Shown here: piece by piece, positions 8,916 to 16,538 of the stretch
Position numbering within the stretch: position 1 is the first letter of the stretch
Layout of the letters: every line of letters starts with the position of its first letter
Assembly: GCF_009708005.2 (NCBI RefSeq)
Contig: NZ_CP052757.1
Span: forward strand, 2,852,001-2,916,000
Reading direction: 5' to 3'
From: Cellulosimicrobium protaetiae
Lineage (GTDB): Bacteria > Actinomycetota > Actinomycetes > Actinomycetales > Cellulomonadaceae
DNA length: 64,000 bases
Notes under the pieces: model-generated
Database searches by the model: none
Seen by the model: the letters and a program-made list of their open reading frames with translations, nothing else
What the model was told of the DNA's origin: nothing
Program-made: the position numbers and the translations under genes

Positions 8916-9547
8916 GACGCGCTCCCGGGGACGACCCCTGCAGCAGAACCCGACAGCAGCAGGCGCTCGACGTACTTCGCGAGCACGTCCACCTCGAGGT
9001 TCACGCGGTCGCCCGGCACGAGCCCGCCGAGGATCGTCGCCTCGAGCGTCGTCGGGATGAGGGAGACACCGAACGTCTCGTCGTCCACGTGCGTCACCGT
9101 GAGCGAGACCCCGCTCACCGCGATCGAGCCCTTCTCCGCGACGTAGCGCGTCAACCCTGCCGGGGCGGAGAACACCAGGTCGTCCCAGCGCTCCCCCGGG
9201 GCCCGGCTCACGAGCGTCCCGACACCGTCCACGTGACCCTGCACCACGTGACCGCCCAACCGCGCGTCCGCCCGCACCGCGCGCTCCAGGTTCACCGGCG
9301 ACCCCGCGACGAGGTCACCCAGCGCCGTCCGGCGCAGCGACTCCGGCATGACGTCCGCCGTGAACGACCCGTCGCCGCCGAGGCTCGTGACCGTCAGGCA
9401 CACACCGTTGACGGCGATCGAGTCGCCGAGCCCCGCGTCCGACGTCGCGAGCGGCCCCTCGACCGTGAGCACCGCATCCTGCCCCGCGCCGCCCGGGAGC
9501 TCGATCCCCCGGACCCTCCCGATCTCCTCCACGATCCCCGTGAACAT
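8912..9547 (-). CDS. ribE: Riboflavin synthase alpha subunit
   Basis: A 211-residue enzyme that dismutates two lumazines into riboflavin. Two lumazine-binding halves are visible. The first begins MFTGIVEEIGRV with GDSIAVNGVCLTVT; the second has GHVVQGHVDGVG and GSIAVSGVSLTVT. The MFTGIVEE start fixes ATG 9547, which shares its A with the ribD stop (TGATG). Length is normal. Confidence 0.95.
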   Translation of the reverse strand: MFTGIVEEIGRVRGIELPGGAGQDAVLTVEGPLATSDAGLGDSIAVNGVCLTVTSLGGDGSFTADVMPESLRRTALGDLVAGSPVNLERAVRADARLGGHVVQGHVDGVGTLVSRAPGERWDDLVFSAPAGLTRYVAEKGSIAVSGVSLTVTHVDDETFGVSLIPTTLEATILGGLVPGDRVNLEVDVLAKYVERLLLSGSAAGVVPGSAS

Positions 9548-10671
9548 CAACCGACCCGTCCTTCCGTGCTCTTCCTGGACACCACCAGCGCGTCGTCCCC
9601 GACGCGCCTCACCTCGACCGTGCGGAACCGGTGCGCGTCGGCGATCGTCGCCACGCCCAGCCCGTCCACGGCCCGCCGACCGCTCCCCAGCAGCACCGGG
9701 GCCACGTACGCGTGCAGCTCGTCCACCGCGCCCGCCGCGAGGAACGCCGTCGCGAGCGTCGGACCACCCTCCACGAGCACGTGCCGCACCTCCCGCTCCG
9801 CGAGCCGCTCCAGCACCTGCCCGACGTCGCGCGTCAGCAGGTGCACCAGCTCGCCGCCCTCGCCGCGCACCCGCGCCGTCGGCGGGATCCCGCGCAGCCC
9901 GACGACGACCCGCAGCGGCTGGTGCTCCGCGAGCCGCTCGGCGCTCGCGGCGTCGTGCGCGCGCACCCGTGCGGTGAGCGCCGGGTCGTCGGTGAGGAGC
10001 GTGCCCGTGCCGACGACGATCGCGTCGACCTCGGCGCGCACCCGGTGGGCGTGCTCGCGCGCCGCCGGCCCGGTGATCCAGCGGCTCGTCCCGTCCTCGG
10101 CGGCGACGTAGCCGTCGAGCGTCGTCGCGGTCTTGAGCGTCACGTACGGCGTGCCGCGGCGCACGGACGTGAGCCACACCCGGAGGAGCTCCTCGCCCTC
10201 GGCAGCGCGCAGACCGCGCACGACCCGCACCCCGGCCGCGCGCAGGCGGTGGGCGCCGCCCGTCGCCACGGGGTTGGGGTCGGCCACGGCGTGCACGACC
10301 TCGGCGACCCCGGCGGCGACGAGCGCGTCCGCGCACGGCCCGGTGCGGCCCGTGTGGGCGCACGGTTCGAGCGTGACGACGGCGGTCGCGCCGGTGACGT
10401 CGACGCCTCGCGCCCGGGCGTCCGCGAGGGCCGCGGCCTCGGCGTGCGGGGTCCCCGCGCCCTGGTGGTACCCCTCGGCGAGGACGGGCCGCGGGTACGG
10501 GTCGAGGGAGTCGGGCGCGGCGCCGTCGGGCAGGGCTCGGCCCTGCGAGGCCGGTCCCAGGAGGACGCAGCCGACCCGAGGGTTGGGGCCGTACGCCGGG
10601 CCACGTTCCGCCAGCTCGAGCGCGCGCGCCATCGCGGCGTCGATCGTCAGGGTGCGGGGGTGCTCGCCCAT
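9547..10671 (-). CDS. ribD: Bifunctional pyrimidine deaminase/reductase RibD
   Basis: A 374-residue two-domain enzyme. The N-terminal cytidine-deaminase-like domain has the zinc ligands in TPHAEAAAL (HAE) and EPCAHTGRTGPC (PCx8PC). The C-terminal reductase domain includes TLKTATTLDGYVAAEDGTSRWITG and VLVEGGPTLATAFL. ATG 10671 is chosen over an in-frame GTG at 10689 because GGGAGGAGG sits a few bases before the ATG and would lie inside the longer reading. First full gene of the FMN-riboswitch-controlled transcript. Confidence 0.94.
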   Translation of the reverse strand: MGEHPRTLTIDAAMARALELAERGPAYGPNPRVGCVLLGPASQGRALPDGAAPDSLDPYPRPVLAEGYHQGAGTPHAEAAALADARARGVDVTGATAVVTLEPCAHTGRTGPCADALVAAGVAEVVHAVADPNPVATGGAHRLRAAGVRVVRGLRAAEGEELLRVWLTSVRRGTPYVTLKTATTLDGYVAAEDGTSRWITGPAAREHAHRVRAEVDAIVVGTGTLLTDDPALTARVRAHDAASAERLAEHQPLRVVVGLRGIPPTARVRGEGGELVHLLTRDVGQVLERLAEREVRHVLVEGGPTLATAFLAAGAVDELHAYVAPVLLGSGRRAVDGLGVATIADAHRFRTVEVRRVGDDALVVSRKSTEGRVG

Positions 10672-10720
10672 CGTCCTCCTCCCGGGCACGAGCGCTCCGG
10701 GGTGAGGGCGGGCGGCGGGG

Positions 10721-10834
10721 TCAGGCCTGGACCGGCCCGACGGCGTCGCTCACCACGACGAGGCCGACGCCGTCACGGACGGGTGCGCCGGCGGGTCGCC
10801 GGAGCACCACGCCCTGGGCGTGGCCGCGCCGCAC
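10721..10834 (-). CDS. Candidate 37-residue leader ORF embedded in the FMN riboswitch exit
   Basis: A small frame starts at GTG 10834 and stops at TGA 10721, 49 bp before ribD. The aptamer's own 3' end supplies GGGAGGA six bases before the GTG, and the G and T of the start codon are part of the P1 helix. Base composition by codon position (nearly all G/C at position 3, about 57% G/C at position 2) is like the real genes here. The peptide, RRGHAQGVVL at its start and VVSDAVGPVQA at its end, resembles nothing I recognise. It could be a regulatory leader peptide or chance. Confidence 0.4.
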   Translation of the reverse strand: MRRGHAQGVVLRRPAGAPVRDGVGLVVVSDAVGPVQA

Positions 10835-10954
10835 GTGCTTCCTCCCATCCGGACTGTCACCGTCGGTCCTGGAGTTCCACCAGGTCAACCGCGCGTGGGC
10901 GCGGGTCGCGGACTGTCACCGCCGGCTCGGAATTGCACCGACCCCGGAGCACGT
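10833..10954 (-). promoter_or_regulatory. FMN riboswitch (RFN element)
   Basis: Read on the minus strand this region holds the FMN-aptamer hallmarks in order: GGTGCAATTCCGAGCCGG, CGGTGACAGTCCGCGACC, GGTGGAACTCCAGGACCG and CGGTGACAGTCCGGATGGGA. A 7-bp P1 helix closes it (10948-10954 with 10833-10839). It precedes ribD-ribE-ribBA-ribH and should repress them when FMN is abundant. No terminator hairpin is obvious between it and ribD, which favours control of translation. Confidence 0.95.
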
Positions 10955-10982
10955 TCGTGCGTACTGCTGCTTCCAACCGAGC

Positions 10983-10988
10983 ATGCTA
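10983..10988 (-). promoter_or_regulatory. Possible -10 box of the rib operon
   Basis: TAGCAT on the minus strand lies about 28 bp upstream of the riboswitch 5' end, the right place for its transcription start. No good -35 is visible, so this is tentative. Confidence 0.3.
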
Positions 10989-11133
10989 CTCGCGCATTCC
11001 CTGGGTACGGCACGTCCACCTGCCGAGCCGACGTGACCCTGGTCGCCCCCTCTTGTCCGTGCTCTGTGGTGAGTTGTCTCGGGTGGTCGGGGTGGTTTCG
11101 CGCGCTTGGCACACTATTTTTTCCGGAACGAGA

Positions 11134-11160
11134 GAGGGAGCCCTCTGCTCGGGCTCCCTC
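11134..11160 (-). terminator. Hairpin terminator after rpe
   Basis: A perfect 10-bp inverted repeat (11134-11143 with 11151-11160, 7-nt loop) begins 13 bp beyond the rpe stop. It separates rpe from the rib leader transcribed in the same direction. Confidence 0.6.
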
Positions 11161-11172
11161 CCGGGTCGGGCG

Positions 11173-11841
11173 TCAGTGGGCGTGCGCCGACGCCTCCGCC
11201 AGCTCGCGCAACGCCTGGATCTCGCCCGGCACGCTCTCCGCCCCGTACACCGCCGACCCCGCGACGAAGACGTTCGCCCCCGCGTCGGCCGCCCGCTCGA
11301 TCGTCGAGCGCGACACTCCCCCGTCGACCTGGATCCACACGTCCAGACCCGACTCGCTCACGGCCTCACGAGCCCGCCGGATCTTCGGGAGCGTCCCGTC
11401 GATGAACGACTGCCCGCCGAAGCCGGGCTCGACCGTCATGACGAGGATCATGTCGACCTCCGCCAGGAGGTCCAGGAAAGGCTCCACAGGCGTCGCAGGA
11501 CGCAGCGCGACGCCCGCGCGGGACCCGAGGCGCCGGAGCTCGCGCGCGAGCCGCACAGGGGCAGCAGCGGCCTCGGCGTGGAACGTCACGGACGCCGCGC
11601 CCGCCTCCGCGTACGCCGGCGCCCAGCGGTCCGGGTCCTCGATCATGAGGTGCGCGTCGATCGGGACCGGTGACACCTGCGCCAGACGCTCGAAGACCGG
11701 CAGCCCGAGCGTGAGGTTCGGCACGAAGTGGTTGTCCATCACGTCGACGTGCGCGTAGTCCGCGGTCGAGATGGCGTGCAGGTCCCGCTCGAGGTTCGCG
11801 AAGTCGGCGGACAGGATGCTCGGTGCGATGAGGGCTGCCAT
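11173..11841 (-). CDS. rpe: Ribulose-phosphate 3-epimerase
   Basis: A 222-residue TIM-barrel enzyme interconverting ribulose-5-phosphate and xylulose-5-phosphate. Motifs: [13 protein letters not shown] start, [16 protein letters not shown] (metal His/Asp), [20 protein letters not shown] and [13 protein letters not shown] 11841 follows a TAGGCT box (11848-11853) by only 6 nt, so the mRNA may be leaderless. It is divergent from the GNAT gene, with 54 bp between starts. Confidence 0.96.
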   Translation of the reverse strand: MAALIAPSILSADFANLERDLHAISTADYAHVDVMDNHFVPNLTLGLPVFERLAQVSPVPIDAHLMIEDPDRWAPAYAEAGAASVTFHAEAAAAPVRLARELRRLGSRAGVALRPATPVEPFLDLLAEVDMILVMTVEPGFGGQSFIDGTLPKIRRAREAVSESGLDVWIQVDGGVSRSTIERAADAGANVFVAGSAVYGAESVPGEIQALRELAEASAHAH

Positions 11842-11895
11842 GGCCCCAGCCTAGGGGTGCCGTCCTGCCGGGGTCGGCCCTCGTAGGATCCTCCC

Positions 11896-12486
11896 GTGAG
11901 CGCCCTCCCCTCCCCCGACGCGACGGCCCCGACGGCCGCGCGCGCGACGGACCGCCCGGACGTGCGGGTGCGGCCCGCGACTCCCGACGACCTCGCGCGC
12001 GTCGCCGAGATCTCCGCCCCGTTCGTGCGCGACACGTGCGTGACGTTCGAGGAGGAGGTCTGGGACGTCCCGGCGTGGCAGCGCAAGCTCGACGACGTCA
12101 CAGTGCGCGGTCTGCCGTTCCTCGTCGCGGAGCTCGACGGCCCGGCCCGGCCGGACGGCACGAGCGGCCCGGCGGTCGCGGGCTACGCCTACGCGTCCGC
12201 GTGGCGCCCGAAGCCCGCCTACCGGCACACCGCCGAGGACACGATCTACCTCGACCCCGACCACGCGGGCCGCGGGATCGGCACCGCCTTGCTGGGCGCG
12301 CTGCTCGACGCGTGCGCCACGGCGGGTGTGCGACAGGTCGTCTCGGTCGTCGCCGACGTGCCCGAGGCCGCCGGCTCGCTCCCCCTCCACCGCCGCTTCG
12401 GCTTCGTCGAGACGGGTCGCCTCACCGCGGTCGGCTTCAAGCACGGCCGCTGGGTCGACACGATCCTCCTCCAACGCTCCCTCTGA
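11896..12486 (+). CDS. GNAT N-acetyltransferase (phosphinothricin acetyltransferase-like)
   Basis: A 196-residue acetyl-CoA-dependent N-acetyltransferase. The N-terminal ~22 residues are extra; the fold starts at VRVRPATPDDLARVAEI. The acetyl-CoA pyrophosphate loop is HAGRGIGTALL, followed by PLHRRFGFVETG near the end. VAGYAYASAWRPKPAYRHT matches the Pat/Bar/MddA branch, which acetylates phosphinothricin or methionine sulfone/sulfoximine; the substrate here is inferred only. GTG 11896 follows TAGGAT (11884-11889) by 6 nt, suggesting a leaderless mRNA. Confidence 0.85.
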   Translation: MSALPSPDATAPTAARATDRPDVRVRPATPDDLARVAEISAPFVRDTCVTFEEEVWDVPAWQRKLDDVTVRGLPFLVAELDGPARPDGTSGPAVAGYAYASAWRPKPAYRHTAEDTIYLDPDHAGRGIGTALLGALLDACATAGVRQVVSVVADVPEAAGSLPLHRRFGFVETGRLTAVGFKHGRWVDTILLQRSL

Positions 12487-13177
12487 CCCGCGCCCAGCTC
12501 CCGCGACGCTCGTCCGGTCTCGAGGCCCGTGGGATCGGAGGTCTCGGGCCCGCGGGGTCGAGGCTTCAGGCCCGCGGGTCGGGTCCGCGATGGGGGTGGC
12601 CTCGGTGCTCGGGGCTGCGGCGCCGTCACCGTGGTCGTTCGGCCGTGGGTTCATGGAGCGCCGCTCTGACGCCCCTTCGCATCCGAGCCCACCCCCACCG
12701 CTCACCTGTCGGCCCGCCATGGCCAGACGACGGGTCGACCAGGCGATCCTGGCGGGTCGAGCAGGCGAACAGGGTTCGTCGGAGACCCTGGACGAGCCCA
12801 GACCACCTGCTCGGCGTGACGCCGCGACGGTGGTGTGATCCGCGACCTGCGGCCGCGGTGGCGCGCGGAGGCGGGTGCGGAGGGCCGGACGGCTCGCGGA
12901 TGCGGCGGCGCAAACCCGCCCGCGGACCGACGCCGCGGGCAGTCGCCCGAGCTGGGCGAAGACCCGGGTGAGACGACGCCGGTCGGGGTGGGTGGTGGTG
13001 CCGCGTCGTGGCGGGCCTGGCGGGAGCGACGCGAGGAACGAGCGGCGCGGATGGTAGACGCGGCACCACCACCCACCCCGACCACCCAAGGTGACCAGAC
13101 CGCCGTCGGGCAGGAAGCAACCACGGTTCTACCTCGGCCTCTCTCGGCGGGCCGGGGTTCGCTCTCGGCGACGAGGC
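12487..13177. other. 691-bp gene-free stretch between the GNAT and hipA genes
   Basis: I see no supportable gene; frames here lack homology-like features and family motifs. The left part has three degenerate copies of a GGCCCGYGGG-type unit (about 12520-12590) and two near-copies of GGGTCGANCAGGCGA (about 12734-12773). The right part holds a 27-bp perfect inverted repeat (listed separately). The stretch sits inside an otherwise conserved rpe-rsmB neighbourhood and looks like accessory or decayed DNA. Confidence 0.5.
12981..13083. repeat. 27-bp perfect inverted repeat with 49-nt loop
   Basis: Arms 12981-13007 and 13057-13083 are exact reverse complements; the match stops at both ends. The arms are G/T-rich on one side and C/A-rich on the other. 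A transcript across this would form a very stable long stem. It lies 94 bp beyond the hipA stop, so it could end hipBA transcription, or be a mobile-element remnant. Confidence 0.85.
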
Positions 13178-14464
13178 TCAGGCGACGAGGCCGCGGCGGA
13201 GGTTGGTGGTGCGCTGCTCGACCGTGCGCCAGGCGTGGCGGCTCACGCCCGGGTGGGCGTCGCGGTCGACGTCCGCGAGCGCCGCGAGGAGGTCGTCGAG
13301 GGTCTGCGCGACGGCGCGTTGGGCGCGGCGTCGGGGCAGTCCCCAGGTGGTTCCTTCGGTGACGAGGTCCTCGGCGGTGAGGCGGTCCATGTCGCGGCCA
13401 CCGGCGACGTCCATGGCGAAGACGCGGGAGGCGTGGTCGTGGTGGAGGTGCATGGAGACGTCGTAGGCGGGGGCGAGGCGGACGGTGCCGTCGGCGTGGC
13501 GCAGGACGGAGATGTTCTTGGCGTGGGCGTCGGTGTTGCCGATGGCGAGGTTGAAGGTGGTGAGGGCGAGGAGGGGGTCGGGGCGGGTGCCGTCGTCTCG
13601 GAGGGTGCGGGCGATGGCGGCGAGGGAGGGGAAGCGGCGTCCGTGCTGGAACTTGCGTTCGGGGTCGCGGGTGTTGATGCCGAGGGCTTGTGCGGTGTCC
13701 TCCTGGTGGAGGCGTGCGGTGCCGCCGGGGTGGGTGGGGTCGGGGATGCGGTCGTAGCGGGTGACGACGATGGCGCGTTCGCCGTCGAGCTCGGTGACGT
13801 GGGCGTCGACGGTGGTGAGGCCGGTGCGGCGGGCGAGGTCGAGGGCGGCGGCCTCGGTGTTGACGAGGTCGGCGGTGGGTGAGTCGGAGGGGCGGGCGAC
13901 CTTGAGGATGTGGGTGGTGGGTGCGGTCCCGTGGGGGCGGGCCCAACCGTGCTGGTCGTGGAGGAGGGTGATCTTGGGTTCCATGCCGGGCAGGGAGCTG
14001 GTGAGGTGGTCGGTGCGTCCTTCTCCCCCGCTGCGGGCGACGGCGGCGCGCAGGAGCCGTGCGACGGCGGCGTCGTCGAGGCGTTCGGGAGTGCCGGGGG
14101 CGGGGAGGGGGTGTCCGTCGGGGGCGAGGAGGACGGCGCCTGCGGTGTCGTGGCCGTAGTGGACGAGGAAGGCGAGGGTGTCGTCGGGGTCGATGCCGGC
14201 GTCGATGGCCATGGCGTCGCGGGTGCGGCCTTCGGGGAGGAGTCCGTCGAGCCAGGCGGCGACGCGGGCGGGGTGGGGTCCGGGTTCGTCGGGTGGGGTG
14301 ATGGGGAGCAGGTGGGACAGGACGCGGGCGTCGTGTCCCCAGCGGTCGAGGGCTTCGGTGGTCCAGGTGAGGGTGACGCGGGGGGTGCCGTCGGTGGTGC
14401 GGGTGCCGGTGGGGGCGAGGGTGGCGACGGGGGTGCCGTAGAGCCAGGCGGTGAGGGTGGTCAT
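13178..14464 (-). CDS. hipA: HipA-type serine/threonine kinase toxin
   Basis: A 428-residue HipA family kinase. The N-terminal couple_hipA region (~1-110) precedes the HipA_C kinase core. ATP-site Lys188 lies in THILKVARP. VVTRYDR (~234), LHQEDTAQALG (~252), catalytic NTDAHAKN (N310, D312, H314, K316, N317) and LAPAYDVSMHL (~330) are all intact, so the kinase should be active. Characterised relatives phosphorylate aminoacyl-tRNA synthetases and induce dormancy; the target here is unknown. ATG 14464 overlaps hipB as ATGA, so antitoxin and toxin are coupled. It interrupts conserved rpe-rsmB synteny, suggesting acquisition. Confidence 0.9.
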   Translation of the reverse strand: MTTLTAWLYGTPVATLAPTGTRTTDGTPRVTLTWTTEALDRWGHDARVLSHLLPITPPDEPGPHPARVAAWLDGLLPEGRTRDAMAIDAGIDPDDTLAFLVHYGHDTAGAVLLAPDGHPLPAPGTPERLDDAAVARLLRAAVARSGGEGRTDHLTSSLPGMEPKITLLHDQHGWARPHGTAPTTHILKVARPSDSPTADLVNTEAAALDLARRTGLTTVDAHVTELDGERAIVVTRYDRIPDPTHPGGTARLHQEDTAQALGINTRDPERKFQHGRRFPSLAAIARTLRDDGTRPDPLLALTTFNLAIGNTDAHAKNISVLRHADGTVRLAPAYDVSMHLHHDHASRVFAMDVAGGRDMDRLTAEDLVTEGTTWGLPRRRAQRAVAQTLDDLLAALADVDRDAHPGVSRHAWRTVEQRTTNLRRGLVA

Positions 14465-14688
14465 GGGCGCTCCTGGAGCCGCAGGTCGACGTCGAGGGTG
14501 TCGAGGAGCTCGAAGAGTCGTTGGACCCAGAGGTTCTCGACGCCGTTCTCGAGCTCGGAGAGGTATTGGCGGGTGATGCCGAGCTCGTCGGCGACCTGGG
14601 CCTGGGTGAGGCCGCGGGCGCGGCGTACTCGGCCGAGGTAGGCGCCGAGGTCGCGGGGGCTGCGGGGGGTGGTCCAGGTGTCGGCCAT
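14461..14688 (-). CDS. hipB: HipB-type XRE-family antitoxin/repressor
   Basis: A 75-residue DNA-binding protein, essentially one XRE helix-turn-helix: LGAYLGRVRRARGLTQAQVA, then DELGITRQYLSELENG. It is expected to bind and neutralise HipA and to repress the operon. ATG 14688 follows GGAGGACGC, a good ribosome-binding site. The C-terminal tail (FELLDTLDVDLRLQERP) is short, as in small HipB proteins. The palindromes just upstream are its likely operators. Confidence 0.9.
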   Translation of the reverse strand: MADTWTTPRSPRDLGAYLGRVRRARGLTQAQVADELGITRQYLSELENGVENLWVQRLFELLDTLDVDLRLQERP

Positions 14689-14711
14689 GCGTCCTCCAGC
14701 CGTCGGTTTTT

Positions 14712-14760
14712 CCTGTCACGGGTTCGTGCCAGGATTACCTGACACACGCCGATGTCAGGT
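14712..14760 (-). promoter_or_regulatory. hipBA operator/promoter with two palindromes
   Basis: An exact 8-bp inverted repeat ACCTGACA/TGTCAGGT (14737-14744, 14753-14760, 8-nt spacer) is followed toward hipB by an imperfect one (CCTGTCAC/GTGCCAGG, 14712-14733). On the minus strand CTGACA (14758-14753) and TAATCC (14737-14732) could serve as -35 and -10 with a short 15-nt spacer. A repressor bound to the palindromes would block them. Autoregulation by HipB is inferred from the family. Confidence 0.65.
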
Positions 14761-14810
14761 TAGCCCGACACGCCTCCGCTGTCGAGGCCCACCGACGCCG
14801 AGGATCGCGG

Positions 14811-16538
14811 TCAGCGCACCTGACGACGAAGGAGCATCAGGTGCATCGCGTCGGTGCCGTGGACGTGGGGCCAGAGCTGGACGTCCTGGCGGCCCCCGAG
14901 CGCGATCACGTCGCGCGCCTCGGGGCGCACGACGTCGCGCACGACCGCCGGGGCATCGAGGAGCTCGACGTCGTCGCGGCGCCGCAGCACGTCGGCGACG
15001 ACGACCTGGGTCTCGGCGAGGTGGGGCGAGCACGTGACGTACCCGACCACTCCCCCGGGCCGGACGGCGTCGAGCGCGGAGTCGAGGAGCTCGCGCTGCA
15101 GCCCGGTGAGGGTCGCGAGGTCGGCCGGGGTGCGGCGCCAGCGGGACTCGGGGCGGCGGCGCAGCGCGCCCAGGCCGGTGCAGGGCGCGTCGAGGAGCAC
15201 GCGGTCGTAGGCGCCGGGCTCGTCCTGCCCGACGGCGCGGCCGTCGCCCGTGCGGACGGCCTCCACGGCGTCGGCCGGGACGGCGGCGAGGGCCTTCTCC
15301 ACGAGTCGCGCGCGGTGCGGCTGGACCTCGTTGGCGACGAGGCGGGCGCCCCGCTCGGCCGCGAGCGCCGCGAGGAGCGCGGCCTTGCCACCGGGGCCGG
15401 CGCACAGGTCGAGCCAGCGGGCGTCGTCGGCCCCGGCGAGGGGTGCCGCGGCGAGGGCGAGGGCGACGAGCTGGCTGCCCTCGTCCTGGACGCCGGCACG
15501 TCCGTCGCGGACGGCGCCGAACGCGGCGGGGTCGCCGCCCTCGAGGCGCAGCGCGGTGGGGGCCCACCGGGAGGGGGTCACGCGGTCGTCGCCGTCGGAG
15601 AGCTCGTCCGGGTCGGCGAGGCCGGGGCGGGCGACGAGCGTGACGCGCGGGGCGTCGTTGTCGGCGGCGAGGAGCGCGTCGAGCTCGGCGACGGGGCGGC
15701 CGTTGCCCGCGAGGGCGTCGCGCAGGGCGCGGGCGATCCACACGGGGTGGCTCTGGGTGGCCGCGAGCGCCGCGAGGTCGTCGGGGGCGTCGTCGGCGAT
15801 CGTGGTGAGCCAGTCGTCGAGGGGGGTGCGGGCGACGCGGCGCAGGACGGCGTTGACGAGCTGGGCGCTGCCGGCGCCGGTGCGCTCGCGCGCGAGCCCG
15901 ACCGTCTCGGACACGGCGGCGTGCTGGGGCACGCGCATGCCGAGGAGCTGGTGGGCGCCGAGGCGCAGGACGTCGAGCACGGGCGGGTCGAGGCGGTCGA
16001 GGGGCCGGTCGAGGCACAGCGCGAGGACGGCGTCGTAGCGGCCGCGCAGGCGCAGGGTGCCGTAGGCGAGCTCGGTGGCGAACCCGGCGTCGCGGCCACG
16101 GATGCCGCGCTCGCGCAGGAGGGGCGGCAGGACGAGGTTGGCGTAGGCGTCGGAGCCGTCGACCTGGCGCAGGACGTCGAACGCGACGGCGCGCGCGGGG
16201 TCGGTGCCCTTGCGGCGCTGGGAGGGTGCGGACGTGCTGCGGGACGAATCGCCGCGCGAGCGGGCGGCACCGCGTTGCCGGCCGCGCGCGTCGCGACGCT
16301 CGTCGTCGCGCCGGGTCCGACCTCCCTCGGCATCGTTCGAACGGACGTTCGACCCGGCGCTCTCCGCCCCGCGCGCCCTCGACGATCCGCTCGAACGCAT
16401 GCTCGAGTCGCGCTCGGTCCGTGCCGGCCCGTCGGCCCGATCGCTCGAACGCGCGTTCGAACCGCCGCGCGCCTGGCCGGCGGAACGCCGGCGGGCGTCG
16501 TCGTCGCGGTCCCGGTGCGTCGGCGTGCCGCCGCTCAT
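14811..16538 (-). CDS. rsmB: 16S rRNA (cytosine-C5) methyltransferase RsmB
   Basis: A 575-residue enzyme. Residues 1-110 are a basic Ser/Arg/Asp-rich tail holding three 18-residue repeats (27-44, 45-62, 63-80). A NusB-like RNA-binding domain follows (~111-250), then the SAM methyltransferase domain, with [14 protein letters not shown] (377-390), catalytic Cys453 in DAPCTGLG and Cys503 in VTCSPH. It methylates C967 (E. coli numbering) of 16S rRNA. The ATG at 16538 overlaps the fmt stop (ATGA). The repeats arise from SOS-box-like palindromes in the DNA. A start after the tail is possible, but no strong site is seen. Confidence 0.92.
   Translation of the reverse strand: MSGGTPTHRDRDDDARRRSAGQARGGSNARSSDRADGPARTERDSSMRSSGSSRARGAESAGSNVRSNDAEGGRTRRDDERRDARGRQRGAARSRGDSSRSTSAPSQRRKGTDPARAVAFDVLRQVDGSDAYANLVLPPLLRERGIRGRDAGFATELAYGTLRLRGRYDAVLALCLDRPLDRLDPPVLDVLRLGAHQLLGMRVPQHAAVSETVGLARERTGAGSAQLVNAVLRRVARTPLDDWLTTIADDAPDDLAALAATQSHPVWIARALRDALAGNGRPVAELDALLAADNDAPRVTLVARPGLADPDELSDGDDRVTPSRWAPTALRLEGGDPAAFGAVRDGRAGVQDEGSQLVALALAAAPLAGADDARWLDLCAGPGGKAALLAALAAERGARLVANEVQPHRARLVEKALAAVPADAVEAVRTGDGRAVGQDEPGAYDRVLLDAPCTGLGALRRRPESRWRRTPADLATLTGLQRELLDSALDAVRPGGVVGYVTCSPHLAETQVVVADVLRRRDDVELLDAPAVVRDVVRPEARDVIALGGRQDVQLWPHVHGTDAMHLMLLRRQVR
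16337..16460. repeat. Three SOS-box-like palindromes at exact 54-bp spacing inside rsmB
   Basis: Copies: 16337-16352 TCGAACGGACGTTCGA, 16391-16406 TCGAACGCATGCTCGA (one mismatch) and 16445-16460 TCGAACGCGCGTTCGA. Two match the actinobacterial LexA consensus TCGAAC-N4-GTTCGA perfectly. Starts are 54 bp (18 codons) apart; sequence between copies has diverged while the palindromes have not. Confidence 0.85.

Noticed and set aside
12835-13362. A plus-strand frame through the inverted repeat
   Set aside because: Runs into the 3' end of hipA on the other strand, is Arg/Gly/Ala-rich and matches no family.
12702-14747. A 681-codon minus-strand frame spanning hipA and the noncoding stretch
   Set aside because: Overlaps hipA and hipB in another frame and is Pro/Arg/His-rich; the HipA frame carries every kinase motif.
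16337-16460. Regularly spaced repeats resembling a CRISPR array
   Set aside because: Only three short palindromes, all within the rsmB reading frame, with related rather than unique intervening sequence and no cas genes.
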